Source: Chitinivibrionales bacterium
GTDB lineage: Bacteria > Fibrobacterota > Chitinivibrionia > Chitinivibrionales > WJKA01
NCBI GenBank assembly: GCA_014728215.1
Contig: WJLZ01000215.1
Span: 1-64,000, forward strand
Reading direction: 5' to 3'
Length of the DNA: 64,000 nucleotides
This document shows, in pieces, positions 9,140 through 19,298 of the stretch (its first letter is position 1; each line of letters starts with the position of its first letter). Made by a program: the position numbers and the translations under genes. The notes under the pieces were generated by a model that saw only the letters and a list, made by a program, of their open reading frames with translations, was not told the origin of the DNA and ran no database searches.

Positions 9140-10303
9140 CTATTTAAAGAATTCTTTTGCCTTATTGAATATCCCACCCGATTTTTCTTCATAGGCAGCC
9201 AGCTCTTCGAAAAGCCTTTTTTCTTCTTTACCGAGTCCGGTAGGCGTTTTCACATGGACCTTCACCATCTGATCTCCCCGCTGGGAGCTGCGCAAAACCG
9301 GGAGTCCCTTGGCTTTGAGACGGAATATCTTTTCCGACTGAGTCCCGGCGGGAATTTTCAGATTAACCTTGCCATCAAGGGTCGGAACGGTTTCGGTGGT
9401 ACCCAGTGCGGCTTTTGAAAAGGGAATATCGATTTCACAGAAAAGATCGATTCCATGACGTTCGAAAAAGGGGTGATGTTCTTCCTGGATAAGAACGATC
9501 AAATCGCCGGAAGGTCCGCCCTTCATCCCTGCATCGCCTTTACCCGGGATAGCAATATAATTCCCTTCAGCAACACCGGCAGGAATATCGACTGAAACTT
9601 TTGTCTGCGCGGGCTGACGGCTGCTTCCGTTGCAGTCGGGACAGGGATCGGTAGTAATGGAACCTTCCCCGCGGCAGGCCGGGCAGATTGATTCCTGAAT
9701 AATCTGACCGAAAAAAGAACCGGTTACATGTTGAACTCTTCCGCTGCCATTACACTTGGTACAGCTTGTTTTCTTACCGCTTTTGGAGCCGGTTCCATTA
9801 CAGGTTGAACATTTTTCCTGTCGCTGTACCTTGAGTGTCTTGGAGGCTCCGGACAGTATCTCTTCCAATGATAATTTGAGCCTGACCTGAAGGTCATTGC
9901 CGCGGATTCCACCGCCCCGCCGTCGTGAACCCCGACGCGGCCCACCGAAGAAATCACCGAAAGCCGATTCACCGCCACCGAAATCGTTCATAAATGCGCG
10001 CAGGGCATCGGAAAGATCGAATCCACCGAAACCACCACCACCAAATCCGCTGAAACCTGCGCCACCACCACCTCCGGCTTCAAAGGCAGCATGACCAAAC
10101 TGATCGTACTGAGCACGTTTCTTCGAATCTTTTAATATCTCATAGGCCTCGGTTGCTTCCCTGAATTTTTCTTCGGCTTCCTTACTCCCCGGATTTTTGT
10201 CTGGATGATACTGGACCGCAAGCTTGCGATAGGCCCGCTTGATCGCATCATCCCCGGCATCTTTGGAAACACCCAGGACCTCATAATAATCGCGTTTTGC
10301 CAT
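9140..10303 (-). CDS. dnaJ: Chaperone DnaJ (Hsp40)
   Basis: Co-chaperone that delivers clients to DnaK and stimulates its ATPase. The J domain (residues 1-70) contains the HPD tripeptide in YHPDKNPG. A Gly/Phe-rich linker (about 74-125) and a four-motif zinc region (CSTC, CTKC, CPAC, CPDC near residues 155-220) follow, then the two-part substrate-binding C-terminal domain. The fourth zinc motif reads CPDCNGSS, with Ser in the last Gly position. It is the last gene of the chaperone cluster, 255 bases downstream of dnaK with a hairpin between. Confidence 0.97.
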   Translation of the reverse strand: MAKRDYYEVLGVSKDAGDDAIKRAYRKLAVQYHPDKNPGSKEAEEKFREATEAYEILKDSKKRAQYDQFGHAAFEAGGGGGAGFSGFGGGGFGGFDLSDALRAFMNDFGGGESAFGDFFGGPRRGSRRRGGGIRGNDLQVRLKLSLEEILSGASKTLKVQRQEKCSTCNGTGSKSGKKTSCTKCNGSGRVQHVTGSFFGQIIQESICPACRGEGSITTDPCPDCNGSSRQPAQTKVSVDIPAGVAEGNYIAIPGKGDAGMKGGPSGDLIVLIQEEHHPFFERHGIDLFCEIDIPFSKAALGTTETVPTLDGKVNLKIPAGTQSEKIFRLKAKGLPVLRSSQRGDQMVKVHVKTPTGLGKEEKRLFEELAAYEEKSGGIFNKAKEFFK

Positions 10304-10477
10304 ATAATAATCTCACCTTATTTTTGTATAAATATAAAATCTGTTCTGAGAATAATGCACCCCGTTTTATTAATTACGATTATACAGGCCGTTTCATGTA
10401 CCCCGTCGAATTTGCCTTTTTGATGCCGCTTTGTCTGTGCATTCGTGCCATTCAAACAATAATTATACCTATCGCAT

Positions 10478-10504
10478 GGGGTAATTATTTGTAATTAATA
10501 CCCC
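10478..10504. other. Hairpin in the dnaK-dnaJ gap
   Basis: GGGGTA and the following complementary ACCCC arm flank an AT-rich centre that can also pair, giving a stem-loop in the 255-base gap between dnaK (ending 10559) and dnaJ (starting 10303). No long T-run follows on the minus strand, so it looks more like an mRNA processing or stabilising hairpin, or a partial terminator, than a full terminator. The remaining gap sequence shows no gene; TATAAT-like words on the minus strand at about 10463 could form a weak internal promoter. Confidence 0.4.
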
Positions 10505-10558
10505 ACGTGATATTGCATATCATATCCTCGCAACAATGATCATTTGTTTCAACGATGA

Positions 10559-12529
10559 TTATTTGTCATCATCGACTTCTTCGAAATCGGCATCAACAGC
10601 GCCGTCGGATTTTTTGCCGCCCGATTCTGTGCCGCTTTCCTGCGAACCCTGCTGTTCACCGGTGGATGTGCCGCCGGGCTGGGCGCCTGCTTCGGGTCCT
10701 CCTGCACCGGCGCCGCCGGCAGCCTGCTGTGCCGCAGCCGCCTGCTGATATAATTCACCGCCGATCTTCGAAAGATTTTCCATCGATGCCTTAATCGCCT
10801 CAATATCGTCACCCTTGGCTTTCTTTTTCAGATCATCGAGAGCAGACTGAATTTTGCCCTTAAGTTCATCGCCAACCTTGTCACCGGATTCTTTGAGCAT
10901 CTTTTCAGTCTGGAAAATGATCTGATCAGCCTGATTTTTCACATCGACCTTTTCCCGTTCCTTTTTATCCTCCTCGGCATGCGACTCGGCATCCTTGACC
11001 ATCTTGTTGATCTCACCTTCGGACAGGCCGCTCGATGATTCGATACGAATCTGCTGTTCTTTACCGGTACCCATATCTTTTGCACTCACATTGAGAATAC
11101 CATTCGCATCGATATCAAAAGTCACTTCGATCTGAGGTACCCCGCGTGGTGCGGGAGGAATGCCGACAAGATCGAATTTGCCCAACAGACGGTTATGGGA
11201 GGCCATCTCCCGTTCTCCCTGGTATACCATAATGGAGACGGCAGTCTGACTGTCAGCCGCAGTGGAAAAGATCTGACTTTTCTTGGTCGGAATCGTTGTA
11301 TTCCGTTCGATCAACTTGGTCATCACACCACCCAGCGTTTCGATACCGAGCGATAACGGGGTAACATCGAGCAGAAGAACATCCTTGACCGATTCATCAC
11401 CACCCAGAATAGCTGCCTGAATGGCTGCACCCACGGCAACAACTTCATCGGGATTTACACTCTTGTTCGGGGCTTTACCGAATATTTCCTGAACCCGCTG
11501 CTGCACAGCCGGAATTCTGGTCGATCCGCCAACCAGAATCACTTCGCTGATATCCGATGCATTCATTTTTGCATCGGCAATCGCTTTTTTGCATGGCTCC
11601 ACTGTTCGTGTCACCAGATGCTCCACCAGTGATTCAAATTTTGCACGGGTTATTGTCAGGTCAAGATGTTTCGGTCCGCTTGCATCAGCGGTGATAAAAG
11701 GAAGGTTTACATTTGTCTGGACAGCCGACGACAACTCACATTTTGCTTTTTCGGCAGCCTCTTTCAGCCGCTGCAACGCCATCCGGTCGTTACGCAGATC
11801 TATTCCGTTTTCCTTCTTGAACTCATCGGCGATATGATCGATAAGCACCTGATCGAAATCATCACCACCAAGATGTGTATCGCCATTGGTCGACTTAACC
11901 TCAAAAACACCTTCACCGATTTCCAGAATGGAAATATCGAAGGTACCGCCACCGAGGTCGAAAACTGCAATTTTCTCATTCCCCTTTTTGTCGAGTCCGT
12001 ATGCCAGCGATGCGGCGGTCGGTTCATTGACAATCCGCTTAACATCAAGACCGGCAATTTTTCCGGCATCCTTGGTTGCCTGACGCTGGGAGTCATTAAA
12101 ATAGGCCGGTACCGTAATAACCGCTTCTTTAACTTCAGTGCCAAGATAATCTTCCGCCGCTTTTTTCAGATACTGGAGCATCATGGCCGATAATTCCGGC
12201 GGCGTATAATCTTTCCCACCGGCATTCACTTTAACAAGCTCTGATGAACCACCGACAACTTGATATGGCACAATCTTTTCTTCAGCTTCAACTTCACTGT
12301 GACGGCGTCCCATGAACCGTTTGATTGAAAAAACCGTATTTTCGGGATTCGTCACTGCCTGGCGTTTTGCTATGGCGCCAACAAGGCGCTGATTGTCTTT
12401 TGTAAAAGCAACCATCGAGGGCGTTGTCCGGCCGCCTTCAGGATTGGCGATCACCTGCGGCTTACCGCCCTCCATTACCGCCACACATGAATTGGTCGTA
12501 CCAAGATCGATGCCTATTATCTTGCCCAT
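10559..12529 (-). CDS. dnaK: Chaperone DnaK (Hsp70)
   Basis: ATP-dependent chaperone of 656 aa. The nucleotide-binding domain starts [16 protein letters not shown], with the phosphate loops [10 protein letters not shown] and GGSTRIP. The interdomain linker [16 protein letters not shown] is followed by the substrate-binding beta domain and the helical lid. The tail is rich in Gly, Ala and Gln and ends [11 protein letters not shown], close to the usual EEV-containing bacterial end. AAGGAG sits before the ATG. It lies between grpE and dnaJ in the standard order. Confidence 0.99.
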   Translation of the reverse strand: MGKIIGIDLGTTNSCVAVMEGGKPQVIANPEGGRTTPSMVAFTKDNQRLVGAIAKRQAVTNPENTVFSIKRFMGRRHSEVEAEEKIVPYQVVGGSSELVKVNAGGKDYTPPELSAMMLQYLKKAAEDYLGTEVKEAVITVPAYFNDSQRQATKDAGKIAGLDVKRIVNEPTAASLAYGLDKKGNEKIAVFDLGGGTFDISILEIGEGVFEVKSTNGDTHLGGDDFDQVLIDHIADEFKKENGIDLRNDRMALQRLKEAAEKAKCELSSAVQTNVNLPFITADASGPKHLDLTITRAKFESLVEHLVTRTVEPCKKAIADAKMNASDISEVILVGGSTRIPAVQQRVQEIFGKAPNKSVNPDEVVAVGAAIQAAILGGDESVKDVLLLDVTPLSLGIETLGGVMTKLIERNTTIPTKKSQIFSTAADSQTAVSIMVYQGEREMASHNRLLGKFDLVGIPPAPRGVPQIEVTFDIDANGILNVSAKDMGTGKEQQIRIESSSGLSEGEINKMVKDAESHAEEDKKEREKVDVKNQADQIIFQTEKMLKESGDKVGDELKGKIQSALDDLKKKAKGDDIEAIKASMENLSKIGGELYQQAAAAQQAAGGAGAGGPEAGAQPGGTSTGEQQGSQESGTESGGKKSDGAVDADFEEVDDDK

Positions 12530-12591
12530 GGCAAACTCCTTCTCTCTAAAAGTTCTCTATTTCTATTTTTCTTTGTGTTCGTTAAATTTTC

Positions 12592-13251
12592 TCATTCACT
12601 CTTCTGTTCATTCGCTGACTCAGCACCGCCTTCATCCTCTGTGTCCGGCTTTCCTTCCGAGACAATCACCCTCGCATGCTTGATCACCTTTCCCTTGAGT
12701 TCATACCCCTTTTCGTAGATCTCGGCGATATGATCTTCGGGAATCGTTACATCATGACGTTTCATCAGTGCATCGTGAAGATTGGGATCGAACGGATCAC
12801 CAACTTCGGTAAAGGGTTTGAGTCCGTTTTTCGCAAGAATCTCATCGAGTTTCGAAAATATCATTTTCATCCCTTCCAGAAACTTCTGCAGATCCCCGCC
12901 ACTCTCTTCCGCCCGGAGGGCGCGCTCAAAATTTTCCCGCACCTCTGTAATTTCAAGCATCAGCCGCTCATTGGCATTTGCCACAATCCGCTCATACTCC
13001 TTGGCGGTTCGCCGTTTAAAATTATCGAACTCGGCAATAAGACGGACATAGGAATCTTTTTGCGCCTGAAGTTTTTCCTTGAGGCTCTCGACATTCTCTA
13101 CCAAAACCTCTTCACCGCCCTCTTCCGGCGTTCCCTCTTCAACTGAAGGTTCGGCGGTTTCTTCGGAAACCTCTTCATTCACCGTTTCATTTTCACCCTG
13201 ATCCTGCTTCTTGTCAATTTTTTCTTCTTCTGTGAGCTTGTTCTTTTTCAT
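12592..13251 (-). CDS. grpE: Nucleotide exchange factor GrpE
   Basis: Releases ADP from DnaK. The first ~65 residues are acidic and disordered, followed by a long coiled coil (about 65-120, LKEKLQAQKDSYVRLIAEFDN with FKRRTAKE immediately after), the four-helix part and the C-terminal beta domain (HDVTIPEDHIAEIYEKGY, GKVIKHARVIVSEG). At 219 aa it is slightly longer than E. coli GrpE because of the acidic N-terminus. It lies 48 bases after hrcA and 62 before dnaK. Confidence 0.95.
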   Translation of the reverse strand: MKKNKLTEEEKIDKKQDQGENETVNEEVSEETAEPSVEEGTPEEGGEEVLVENVESLKEKLQAQKDSYVRLIAEFDNFKRRTAKEYERIVANANERLMLEITEVRENFERALRAEESGGDLQKFLEGMKMIFSKLDEILAKNGLKPFTEVGDPFDPNLHDALMKRHDVTIPEDHIAEIYEKGYELKGKVIKHARVIVSEGKPDTEDEGGAESANEQKSE

Positions 13252-13299
13252 ATGTCAATCTCCAGGGATTGGTGAAAAAATCAATTACTTTGTACGTAT

Positions 13300-14346
13300 C
13301 TATTTATACAGGTTCTCAAGGACGTTTGCAGTATAATCTACCGCCGAAACCAGATAACCGTAAGGCATCCGCTTCGGCCCGATAATACCCAGCGTCCCTT
13401 CCATGTTTCCGATATGATATGATGTTTTGACAACACTGAATGAGAGCAGCTTCCCGTCTTCATTTTCTCCTCCGATACTGATCGCTACTCTCTTTTTGCT
13501 GTCGGATGGTTCTTTGTTCATTGCTCCGAACAGATGAACCAGCAGTTTTTTCTCTTCGAGTATTTCGATGATTGTGCTCATTTGTTTCCGGTCGAAAAAC
13601 TCCGGCTGCAACAGAATATTTGTTTCTCCTTCGGCAAAGATCTCTTCGTTTCTTCGCTGCTTGATCATCTTGCGAAGGGATGGAACAAACAGCCGTATGA
13701 CATCGGGATCGGTTGTTTGGAGTTCCGAATAGAGTTCTCTGTTGTTGGAGCACATTTCTCTTAGTTCCATACCGTTAAACCGGTTATTCATGATTGTGCA
13801 TGCGAGCTCCAATTTTTCGGAACTGATATCGGCTTCAAATTCGAGCACCATGGTTTTTATAAAGCCCGAATCGATAGCCAGATTCATCAGATAGCGCCGC
13901 TCCCCTATTTTGTGGATATGCACATGGCGAAAAACACCTTCATGGAGCTTTGGCGCCAGGACCACTCCCAATTGACGGGTTGCTTTGCTCAACGCTTTGG
14001 ATGTGGCTTCCAGAAGCATATGCATATCAGAGGGATTACTCTGGACAATGAAATTTTTGATCTGTTTTTTTATTTCCCGCGGAAGCTCGATTAATTTCAT
14101 CAGCCGGTCGACATATATCCGGTATCCCTTGTCGGTGGGGATTCTTCCGGCAGATGTATGGGGATGGGTAATCAATCCCATCTCTTCGAGGTCGCCCATT
14201 ACATTGCGAACAGTCGCGGGTGAGACATTGATATTTTTCTGTTTGGATAAAAACCGCGACCCTGTAGGCGTCCCATTGAGGATATAGTTCCGAACAATGG
14301 CCTCAAAAACCGATAATTCTCGTTCGTTTAGCGACTGGTCGAACAT
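13300..14346 (-). CDS. hrcA: Heat-inducible transcription repressor HrcA
   Basis: Represses class I heat-shock genes by binding CIRCE and depends on GroEL for activity. An N-terminal winged helix (about residues 1-85, with ILNGTPTGSRFLSKQ and VSPATVRNVMGDLEEMGLI) precedes the GAF-like effector and dimerisation region to residue 348. It lies between groEL and grpE and has no CIRCE of its own, so it may be read from the groES promoter through groEL. That would give a feedback loop in which heat relieves repression of the whole set. Confidence 0.97.
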   Translation of the reverse strand: MFDQSLNERELSVFEAIVRNYILNGTPTGSRFLSKQKNINVSPATVRNVMGDLEEMGLITHPHTSAGRIPTDKGYRIYVDRLMKLIELPREIKKQIKNFIVQSNPSDMHMLLEATSKALSKATRQLGVVLAPKLHEGVFRHVHIHKIGERRYLMNLAIDSGFIKTMVLEFEADISSEKLELACTIMNNRFNGMELREMCSNNRELYSELQTTDPDVIRLFVPSLRKMIKQRRNEEIFAEGETNILLQPEFFDRKQMSTIIEILEEKKLLVHLFGAMNKEPSDSKKRVAISIGGENEDGKLLSFSVVKTSYHIGNMEGTLGIIGPKRMPYGYLVSAVDYTANVLENLYK

Positions 14347-14374
14347 ATGCCCGAACTTTCTGCGAAAAGACGCC

Positions 14375-14401
14375 CCGGACCGCGCACTGCGCGCAGTCCG
14401 G
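14375..14401 (-). terminator. GC-rich hairpin between groEL and hrcA
   Basis: CCGGAC (14375-14380) pairs with GTCCGG (14396-14401), and GCGC words inside extend the stem with one mismatch. On the minus strand it is followed by GGCGTCTTTT, a short T-run. It looks like a weak intrinsic terminator or attenuator that would lower, but not stop, read-through from groEL into hrcA-grpE-dnaK-dnaJ. Confidence 0.55.
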
Positions 14402-14432
14402 AACGTTTATATTGACATGGCTTACTGACGGT

Positions 14433-16088
14433 TTACATCATGCCGCCCATACCACCCATGCCGCCCATGCCACCCATACCAGGAGCACCACCGGCACCAC
14501 CGGCAGGTTCTTCTTCTTTGGGCAGCTCCGAAACAATACACTCTGTTGTGAGGATCAATCCTGCAATACTTGCAGAATTTTCGAGTGCTGTACGTGAAAC
14601 CTTTTTCGGATCCGGAACGGTCTTCATAAGGTCTTCGTACTCAAGTGTCTGAGCATTGAATCCGTAACCATCCTTACCCTTCTTAACCTCGTTGCATATG
14701 ACCGATGCTTCGAGGCCGGCATTGGAAATGATCATGCGAAGAGGTTCTTCAATAGCACGCTTGATAATGGAAACACCAACGGCTTCATCACTTTCGAGCT
14801 TCAAACCGTCAAGTGCTTTGCTCGCTCTGATAAGCGCAACGCCGCCACCGGCAACAATGCCTTCATCAACCGCAGCACGGGTAGCATGAAGAGCATCTTC
14901 GACGCGTGCTTTCTTTTCTTTCATTTCGGTTTCTGTGGCAGCACCGATATTGAGCACTGCGACACCACCGGCAAGTTTTGCCAGACGTTCCTGGAGTTTT
15001 TCTTTGTCGTAGTCGGAAGTCGTCTCTTCGATCTGCTTGCGGATCAGATTGACCCGGCCTTTGATATCGTCTGTTTTGCCGGAACCTTCGATAACTGTGG
15101 TGTTTTCTTTATCGATAGAAACACGCTTACAGGTACCAAGAGAATCGACAGTTGTATTCTCGAGTTTGAAACCGGCATCCTCAGAAATCACGATACCACC
15201 GGTAAGAACGGCAATATCCTCGAGCATGGCTTTCCGACGGTCACCGAAACCAGGTGCCTTAACAGCAGAAATCTTCAATGTTCCGCGGAGCTTGTTGACA
15301 ACCAGTGTAGCAAGGGCTTCACCATCAACATCCTCGGAGATAATCAGCAATGATTTACCCATCTGTGCGACTTTTTCGAGGATCGGCAGAAGGTCTTTCA
15401 TGGCCGAAATCTTTTTGTCATAGATGAGAATCATCGGTTCATCGAGAACACACTCCATTGTTTCGGAATTGGTAACAAAGTAGGGTGAAAGGTAGCCGCG
15501 ATCAAACTGCATACCTTCAACAACTTCAAGATTAGTCTCGATACCTTTGGCTTCCTCAACGGTAATAACACCGTCTTTACCGACTTTATCCATTGCTTCG
15601 GCAATCAGATCACCAATTTCCTGATCGTTATTTGCTGAAATGGCACCAACCTGAGCAATCTCTTTTTTGCCCGAAATAGGTTTTGCATCTTTTTCGAGCT
15701 GATCGACAATAGCACGTACAGCCTTATCGATTCCCCGTTTGATCGACATCGGGTTCGCACCGGCGGTCACGTTTTTAATGCCAAGATGAGCGATAATCTG
15801 AGCCAGAACGGTTGCAGTAGTGGTACCGTCTCCAACGATATCGGAAGTCTTCGAAGCAACTTCCTTGACCATCTGTGCACCCATGTTCTCGAACTTGTCT
15901 TCAAGCTCGATCTCTTTTGCAACGGTTACACCGTCTTTGGTTACCGTAGGTGAACCAAAGCTCTTGTCCAGAACAACATTCCGTCCGCGTGGACCAAGCG
16001 TTACCCGTACAGCATTTGCCAGAAGGTCCACACCTTTGAGCAACTTGTCACGGGCTTTGATATCAAATGCCAATTGTTTTCCTGCCAT
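14433..16088 (-). CDS. groL: Chaperonin GroEL (Hsp60)
   Basis: Subunit of the double-ring folding chamber. Family signatures run through the 551 aa: [14 protein letters not shown], the ATP-binding [13 protein letters not shown] with the catalytic Asp, the apical domain, and [15 protein letters not shown]. The C-terminal tail carries the GGM repeats (five GGM units) typical of GroEL. It lies 75 bases after groES in the standard operon. Confidence 0.99.
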   Translation of the reverse strand: MAGKQLAFDIKARDKLLKGVDLLANAVRVTLGPRGRNVVLDKSFGSPTVTKDGVTVAKEIELEDKFENMGAQMVKEVASKTSDIVGDGTTTATVLAQIIAHLGIKNVTAGANPMSIKRGIDKAVRAIVDQLEKDAKPISGKKEIAQVGAISANNDQEIGDLIAEAMDKVGKDGVITVEEAKGIETNLEVVEGMQFDRGYLSPYFVTNSETMECVLDEPMILIYDKKISAMKDLLPILEKVAQMGKSLLIISEDVDGEALATLVVNKLRGTLKISAVKAPGFGDRRKAMLEDIAVLTGGIVISEDAGFKLENTTVDSLGTCKRVSIDKENTTVIEGSGKTDDIKGRVNLIRKQIEETTSDYDKEKLQERLAKLAGGVAVLNIGAATETEMKEKKARVEDALHATRAAVDEGIVAGGGVALIRASKALDGLKLESDEAVGVSIIKRAIEEPLRMIISNAGLEASVICNEVKKGKDGYGFNAQTLEYEDLMKTVPDPKKVSRTALENSASIAGLILTTECIVSELPKEEEPAGGAGGAPGMGGMGGMGGMGGMM

Positions 16089-16163
16089 AATTATATCTCC
16101 TCGTTAAATATGATAAAAGTTCATCTTATTAATTACCAGATTACTTGTACACTATCATCCTAA

Positions 16164-16448
16164 TCAGATTATCGCCAGTACATCGCTCTCTTTCATAATA
16201 AGATAGTCGGAACCCTCGATATTTACTTCGGTTCCGGAATATTTGCCGTACAGGACCTTTTCGCCCTTCTTGAGGGTCATGTCGATTTTCTGACCACTGT
16301 CGGAAAATTTGCCTGGTCCAACAGCGACAACTTCACCCTTCTGCGGCTTTTCCTTGGCATTATCAGGAATGATAATTCCGCCGGCAGTCTTTTCTTCCGC
16401 TTCCAAAGGCTGCACCAGAATTCGATCGGCCAGAGGTTTAATGTTCAT
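16164..16448 (-). CDS. groS: Co-chaperonin GroES (Hsp10)
   Basis: Lid of the GroEL chamber; 94 aa, the usual length. It starts [21 protein letters not shown] with the mobile-loop phrase [13 protein letters not shown], and ends in [14 protein letters not shown] strong AGGGAGG ribosome site precedes the ATG. It is the first gene of the chaperone cluster, directly behind the CIRCE operator. Confidence 0.99.
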   Translation of the reverse strand: MNIKPLADRILVQPLEAEEKTAGGIIIPDNAKEKPQKGEVVAVGPGKFSDSGQKIDMTLKKGEKVLYGKYSGTEVNIEGSDYLIMKESDVLAII

Positions 16449-16519
16449 AAAGTCCTCCCTTCAAAGGATTAGTAAAAACAACTAAAAACACACAAAATCG
16501 GTATAATTTCAAAGGATTG

Positions 16520-16546
16520 TTAGCACTCTTTTAAATTGAGTGCCAA
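16520..16546 (-). promoter_or_regulatory. CIRCE operator (HrcA binding site)
   Basis: TTAGCACTC (16520-16528), nine spacer bases, and GAGTGCCAA (16538-16546) match the CIRCE consensus TTAGCACTC-N9-GAGTGCTAA with one mismatch. It covers the predicted start of transcription of groES-groEL. No second copy was found in front of hrcA or dnaK, so this may be the only HrcA site of the cluster. Confidence 0.95.
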
Positions 16547-16548
16547 TA

Positions 16549-16577
16549 AATATATAAAAATCGCAGGTCCAAGTCAA
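16549..16577 (-). promoter_or_regulatory. Sigma70-like promoter of groES-groEL
   Basis: On the minus strand, -35 TTGACT (16577-16572) and -10 TATATT (16554-16549) are 17 bases apart, directly upstream of CIRCE. The arrangement is the standard HrcA-controlled housekeeping promoter, so no dedicated heat-shock sigma factor needs to be assumed. Confidence 0.8.
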
Positions 16578-16653
16578 GTTTTTTTTTGCAAAACCGATAT
16601 AATGTTTGTAAGATATAGAATGAAGGTTGTACTATTTTGCCCTTGAGCTTCAT

Positions 16654-17862
16654 ATGATTTTTTTAAAGAATTTGTTAAAGAAACTCAATCTCACCGATAA
16701 AGAGATAAAAATCCTCACCCGGGTGCTGATATTCTCTTCGTCGGGATGCATTCTCTTTGTAGCAGCGGCATGGCTTCTTCAGTTTATCGCGATTAAATCA
16801 TCAGGCCCTGAACCGGTCGGAACAGCCCGGACACGGGAGCTTCTGACACTCTATACCGAACGAAGTGGCGATCTCATGGAGGTCGATATCAGCGCTCACA
16901 AACAGGCGGCTGACAATTATCTCAAAACAAACCGCCCCCATAAAGCAATACCTCATCTCCTGCGAATCCTTCCTGCAACGAAAAACGACCGGAACATCAG
17001 ATACGATCTTGCAACCGCCTATCTTCATTCGGGCAAACACCCGGATGCACAGATGCAATTCAAGGAGCTGCTCGAGGATGATATTCGGGATTCTCTTCAA
17101 CCGGCCATTGCCGCACGGCTGGGCCTCGTCCTCTTCTACCAGGATCAAATCAAAGAAAGCATCCGGCAACTTGAAGAGACCTATTCACACTATCCCCACT
17201 GTGCCGAAGCCGCGTGTTATCTTGCGCAAATCGAAGCCTCACTCAAGAGTCCGTCGGATAAAGCGGAACGCCTCTTTTTGGAAGCTATCGATATCGATTC
17301 CGATTATGTTGAAGCCCGCTATCAGCAGGCACGATATTTCATGAATTTGAACCAGTATCTTCGGTGCCGGGATTCTCTTATAAAAATACTCCGCATCGAA
17401 CCGCTTCATGCCAAAACCCATTCCCGCCTTGGTATGGCATACTATTATCTCGAACAGGCCGAGGCGGCCGAAAAATCATATCAGACAGCTCTGGCCCTCA
17501 ATCCTCACGATTTCAACACCCTTTATAATCTGGGAGAATTGTATTATACTTTTTATAATGACCGACAGCGCGCGGCAGAACGTTTCAAAAAAGCACTTGC
17601 CATTGTCCCGGACCATGCGGAAGCTAATTTCAAACTCGGCTTGATCTGTCTTGAAAATGAACAAAACAAGGAAGCAGCATTTTTTCTTAAACGGGCAAAA
17701 GATGCGGAACCGTCAAATATAAGAATCCTGCTGCAACTGGCAGTGGCATACGAAAAACTGGATATGAATGATAAGGCTCTTTCCGCATATCGTTCAATCG
17801 CAGGCATCGATGCGCTCAATCACATTGCACAGCAGAAAATTAAACTTCTTTCTAGTAGCTAA
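16654..17862 (+). CDS. Membrane-anchored tetratricopeptide-repeat protein
   Basis: A short cytoplasmic basic stretch and one membrane helix (about residues 21-43, VLIFSSSGCILFVAAAWLLQ) are followed by about eight TPR units with the usual A..Y pattern, for example ARLGLVLFYQDQIKESIRQLE, SRLGMAYYYLEQAEAAEKSYQ and NLGELYYTFYNDRQRAAERFK. TPR arrays hold protein partners; no enzymatic domain is seen. The ATG at 16654 is preferred; an in-frame TTG at 16627 would add nine residues but its GAAGG is too close. It is transcribed divergently from groES. Confidence 0.75.
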   Translation: MIFLKNLLKKLNLTDKEIKILTRVLIFSSSGCILFVAAAWLLQFIAIKSSGPEPVGTARTRELLTLYTERSGDLMEVDISAHKQAADNYLKTNRPHKAIPHLLRILPATKNDRNIRYDLATAYLHSGKHPDAQMQFKELLEDDIRDSLQPAIAARLGLVLFYQDQIKESIRQLEETYSHYPHCAEAACYLAQIEASLKSPSDKAERLFLEAIDIDSDYVEARYQQARYFMNLNQYLRCRDSLIKILRIEPLHAKTHSRLGMAYYYLEQAEAAEKSYQTALALNPHDFNTLYNLGELYYTFYNDRQRAAERFKKALAIVPDHAEANFKLGLICLENEQNKEAAFFLKRAKDAEPSNIRILLQLAVAYEKLDMNDKALSAYRSIAGIDALNHIAQQKIKLLSSS

Positions 17863-17947
17863 TTTTTCAAAATAACACAATATATTGTAGAAAAAGTAAA
17901 CACTTCAATTATCATAACTTATTTTTATATATGAAGTTAAAAACTAC

Positions 17948-17977
17948 TTGATTTTTCCGGGTAAACCAATGTATTCT
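17948..17977 (+). promoter_or_regulatory. Candidate promoter of the HU-like gene
   Basis: TTGATT (17948-17953) and TATTCT (17972-17977) are 18 bases apart, about 97 bases upstream of the HU start. The 211-base gap around it is AT-rich and holds no other gene. Confidence 0.4.
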
Positions 17978-18073
17978 AATCAGTGTGTGCCTTGGTGCAG
18001 CAACAATATATTGAGTTACGTTAGACTAACTATGCAGGCTTAACTTGTTTTCTTATCACGGAGTAGCAGAATA

Positions 18074-18442
18074 ATGGGAAACATCACAAAAAGAGATCTG
18101 GTAGAGAAGATATCCGAAAAAACCGGACTCACGCAGGTGGATACCAAGATTGTTGTTGAAAGCTTTCTGGAAACTGTATCGAATACTCTTCAGAGTGGGA
18201 AAAATATTGAAATTCGCGGATTCGGCCGTTTTAAAATCAAAAGGAAAAACGCCCGTACCGCACGCAACCCGCGAACCGGAGAACAGATACAGGTTGATGC
18301 AGGATTCAAGCCGATTTTTGAAGCATCCAATGAATTGAGAAAGCGGGTAAATGACGGTCACATGCTGGAAGTGCCGCAACAGCCACAGGTACAGCCACAG
18401 CCGGACCAACAATTCGGGCGGCCGGCTTTCGGAGCTCTTTAG
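18074..18442 (+). CDS. HU/IHF family DNA-binding protein with a Gln/Pro tail
   Basis: Nucleoid protein that bends DNA as a dimer. Residues 1-95 are a full HU/IHF fold: TKRDLVEKISEKTGLTQVDTK, the IEIRGFGRFKIKRKNAR strand region, the arm RNPRTGEQIQV and the VDAGFKPIFEAS end. The last ~27 residues (PQQPQVQPQPDQQFG and following) are an extra Gln/Pro-rich tail absent from standard HU (about 90 aa). The gene is monocistronic and converges on the thioredoxin-like gene with 15 bases between them. Confidence 0.93.
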   Translation: MGNITKRDLVEKISEKTGLTQVDTKIVVESFLETVSNTLQSGKNIEIRGFGRFKIKRKNARTARNPRTGEQIQVDAGFKPIFEASNELRKRVNDGHMLEVPQQPQVQPQPDQQFGRPAFGAL

Positions 18443-18457
18443 CCGTTTTTTCGGGGC

Positions 18458-19261
18458 CTACTTGTTCTTTTTGTTGCTCCATACCGACAGTGCAGCATTC
18501 TTTAATTCCTGATACCAGATCTTAAGCTCTTCCACCCCAACTCCAAGTTCTGCGGCTATCTCTTCGGGGTCATCACCGCATTCTTTCCGGGCAACGGCAT
18601 TCCACTTGTCCCGGGGTAAAATCGCAGTATCAGCACTTTCATCATCGCCAACCGGAACCGATTCACCTTCATTGGCAACGGTCTCCTTTTCCACTTCTTT
18701 GCCTTCCCTGATCCGGGTAACAACATCTTCCATTTTGTCGATCAGCGATTGATCATCATCATACCCTGTCGAGGAATACCTGATTTTGCCCTCCGGACCG
18801 ATTACGAATAATGCGGGAAGCGATTTTACGCCATATCGTTCGGATGTCCGCTTGTAGGGATCGAGAAGGACCGGGAGGGTATATTTTTGTTCTTTAACAA
18901 AAGGTCCTGCGTTGGCAGCACCTTCCTTATCAATATTAATCAGAAAGATCTTGACTGACTCGCCGGCATGGTTCTTCGCAAATTTCATCAATTCCGGAAT
19001 CTCTTTCCGGCATGGCTTGCACCAAGTTGCCCAAAAGCTGAGAATAACGATATGAGGTTTGTTGTTAATGTAGGGTTTGGACATTCTTCCGCACCAGACA
19101 CTGAGTACTTCCCGCTTTCCACCAAGCGAAGGAAGAGAAAAGGAAGGCGCCTGGGTGCCGGCCTCTAAAAGCTTCGTGTCTTCGCCAAAGGAAATTGATG
19201 CAACCAAAGGGAGTATAAAGATCCAGCTCTGCATAATTATCCGATTTATTTTACCGCACAC
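18458..19261 (-). CDS. Exported TlpA/ResA-type thioredoxin-like protein with a C-terminal extension
   Basis: A signal peptide at about residues 1-26 leads to a TlpA-like thioredoxin fold (about 33-175) with the redox motif WCKPC in FWATWCKPCRKE and the cis-Pro region VKSLPALFVIGPEGKI. Such proteins reduce cytochrome or periplasmic disulfides. Residues after about 185 form an acidic linker and then a short helical piece (DPEEIAAELGVGVEELKIWYQ) unusual for the family. The start is a GTG at 19261 behind an AAGGATAGG-like site; the ATG at 19234 is an alternative. Confidence 0.8.
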   Translation of the reverse strand: MCGKINRIIMQSWIFILPLVASISFGEDTKLLEAGTQAPSFSLPSLGGKREVLSVWCGRMSKPYINNKPHIVILSFWATWCKPCRKEIPELMKFAKNHAGESVKIFLINIDKEGAANAGPFVKEQKYTLPVLLDPYKRTSERYGVKSLPALFVIGPEGKIRYSSTGYDDDQSLIDKMEDVVTRIREGKEVEKETVANEGESVPVGDDESADTAILPRDKWNAVARKECGDDPEEIAAELGVGVEELKIWYQELKNAALSVWSNKKNK

Positions 19262-19298
19262 AATGGACCTATCCTTTCCTGGAAGTGGAGGGGATGGC

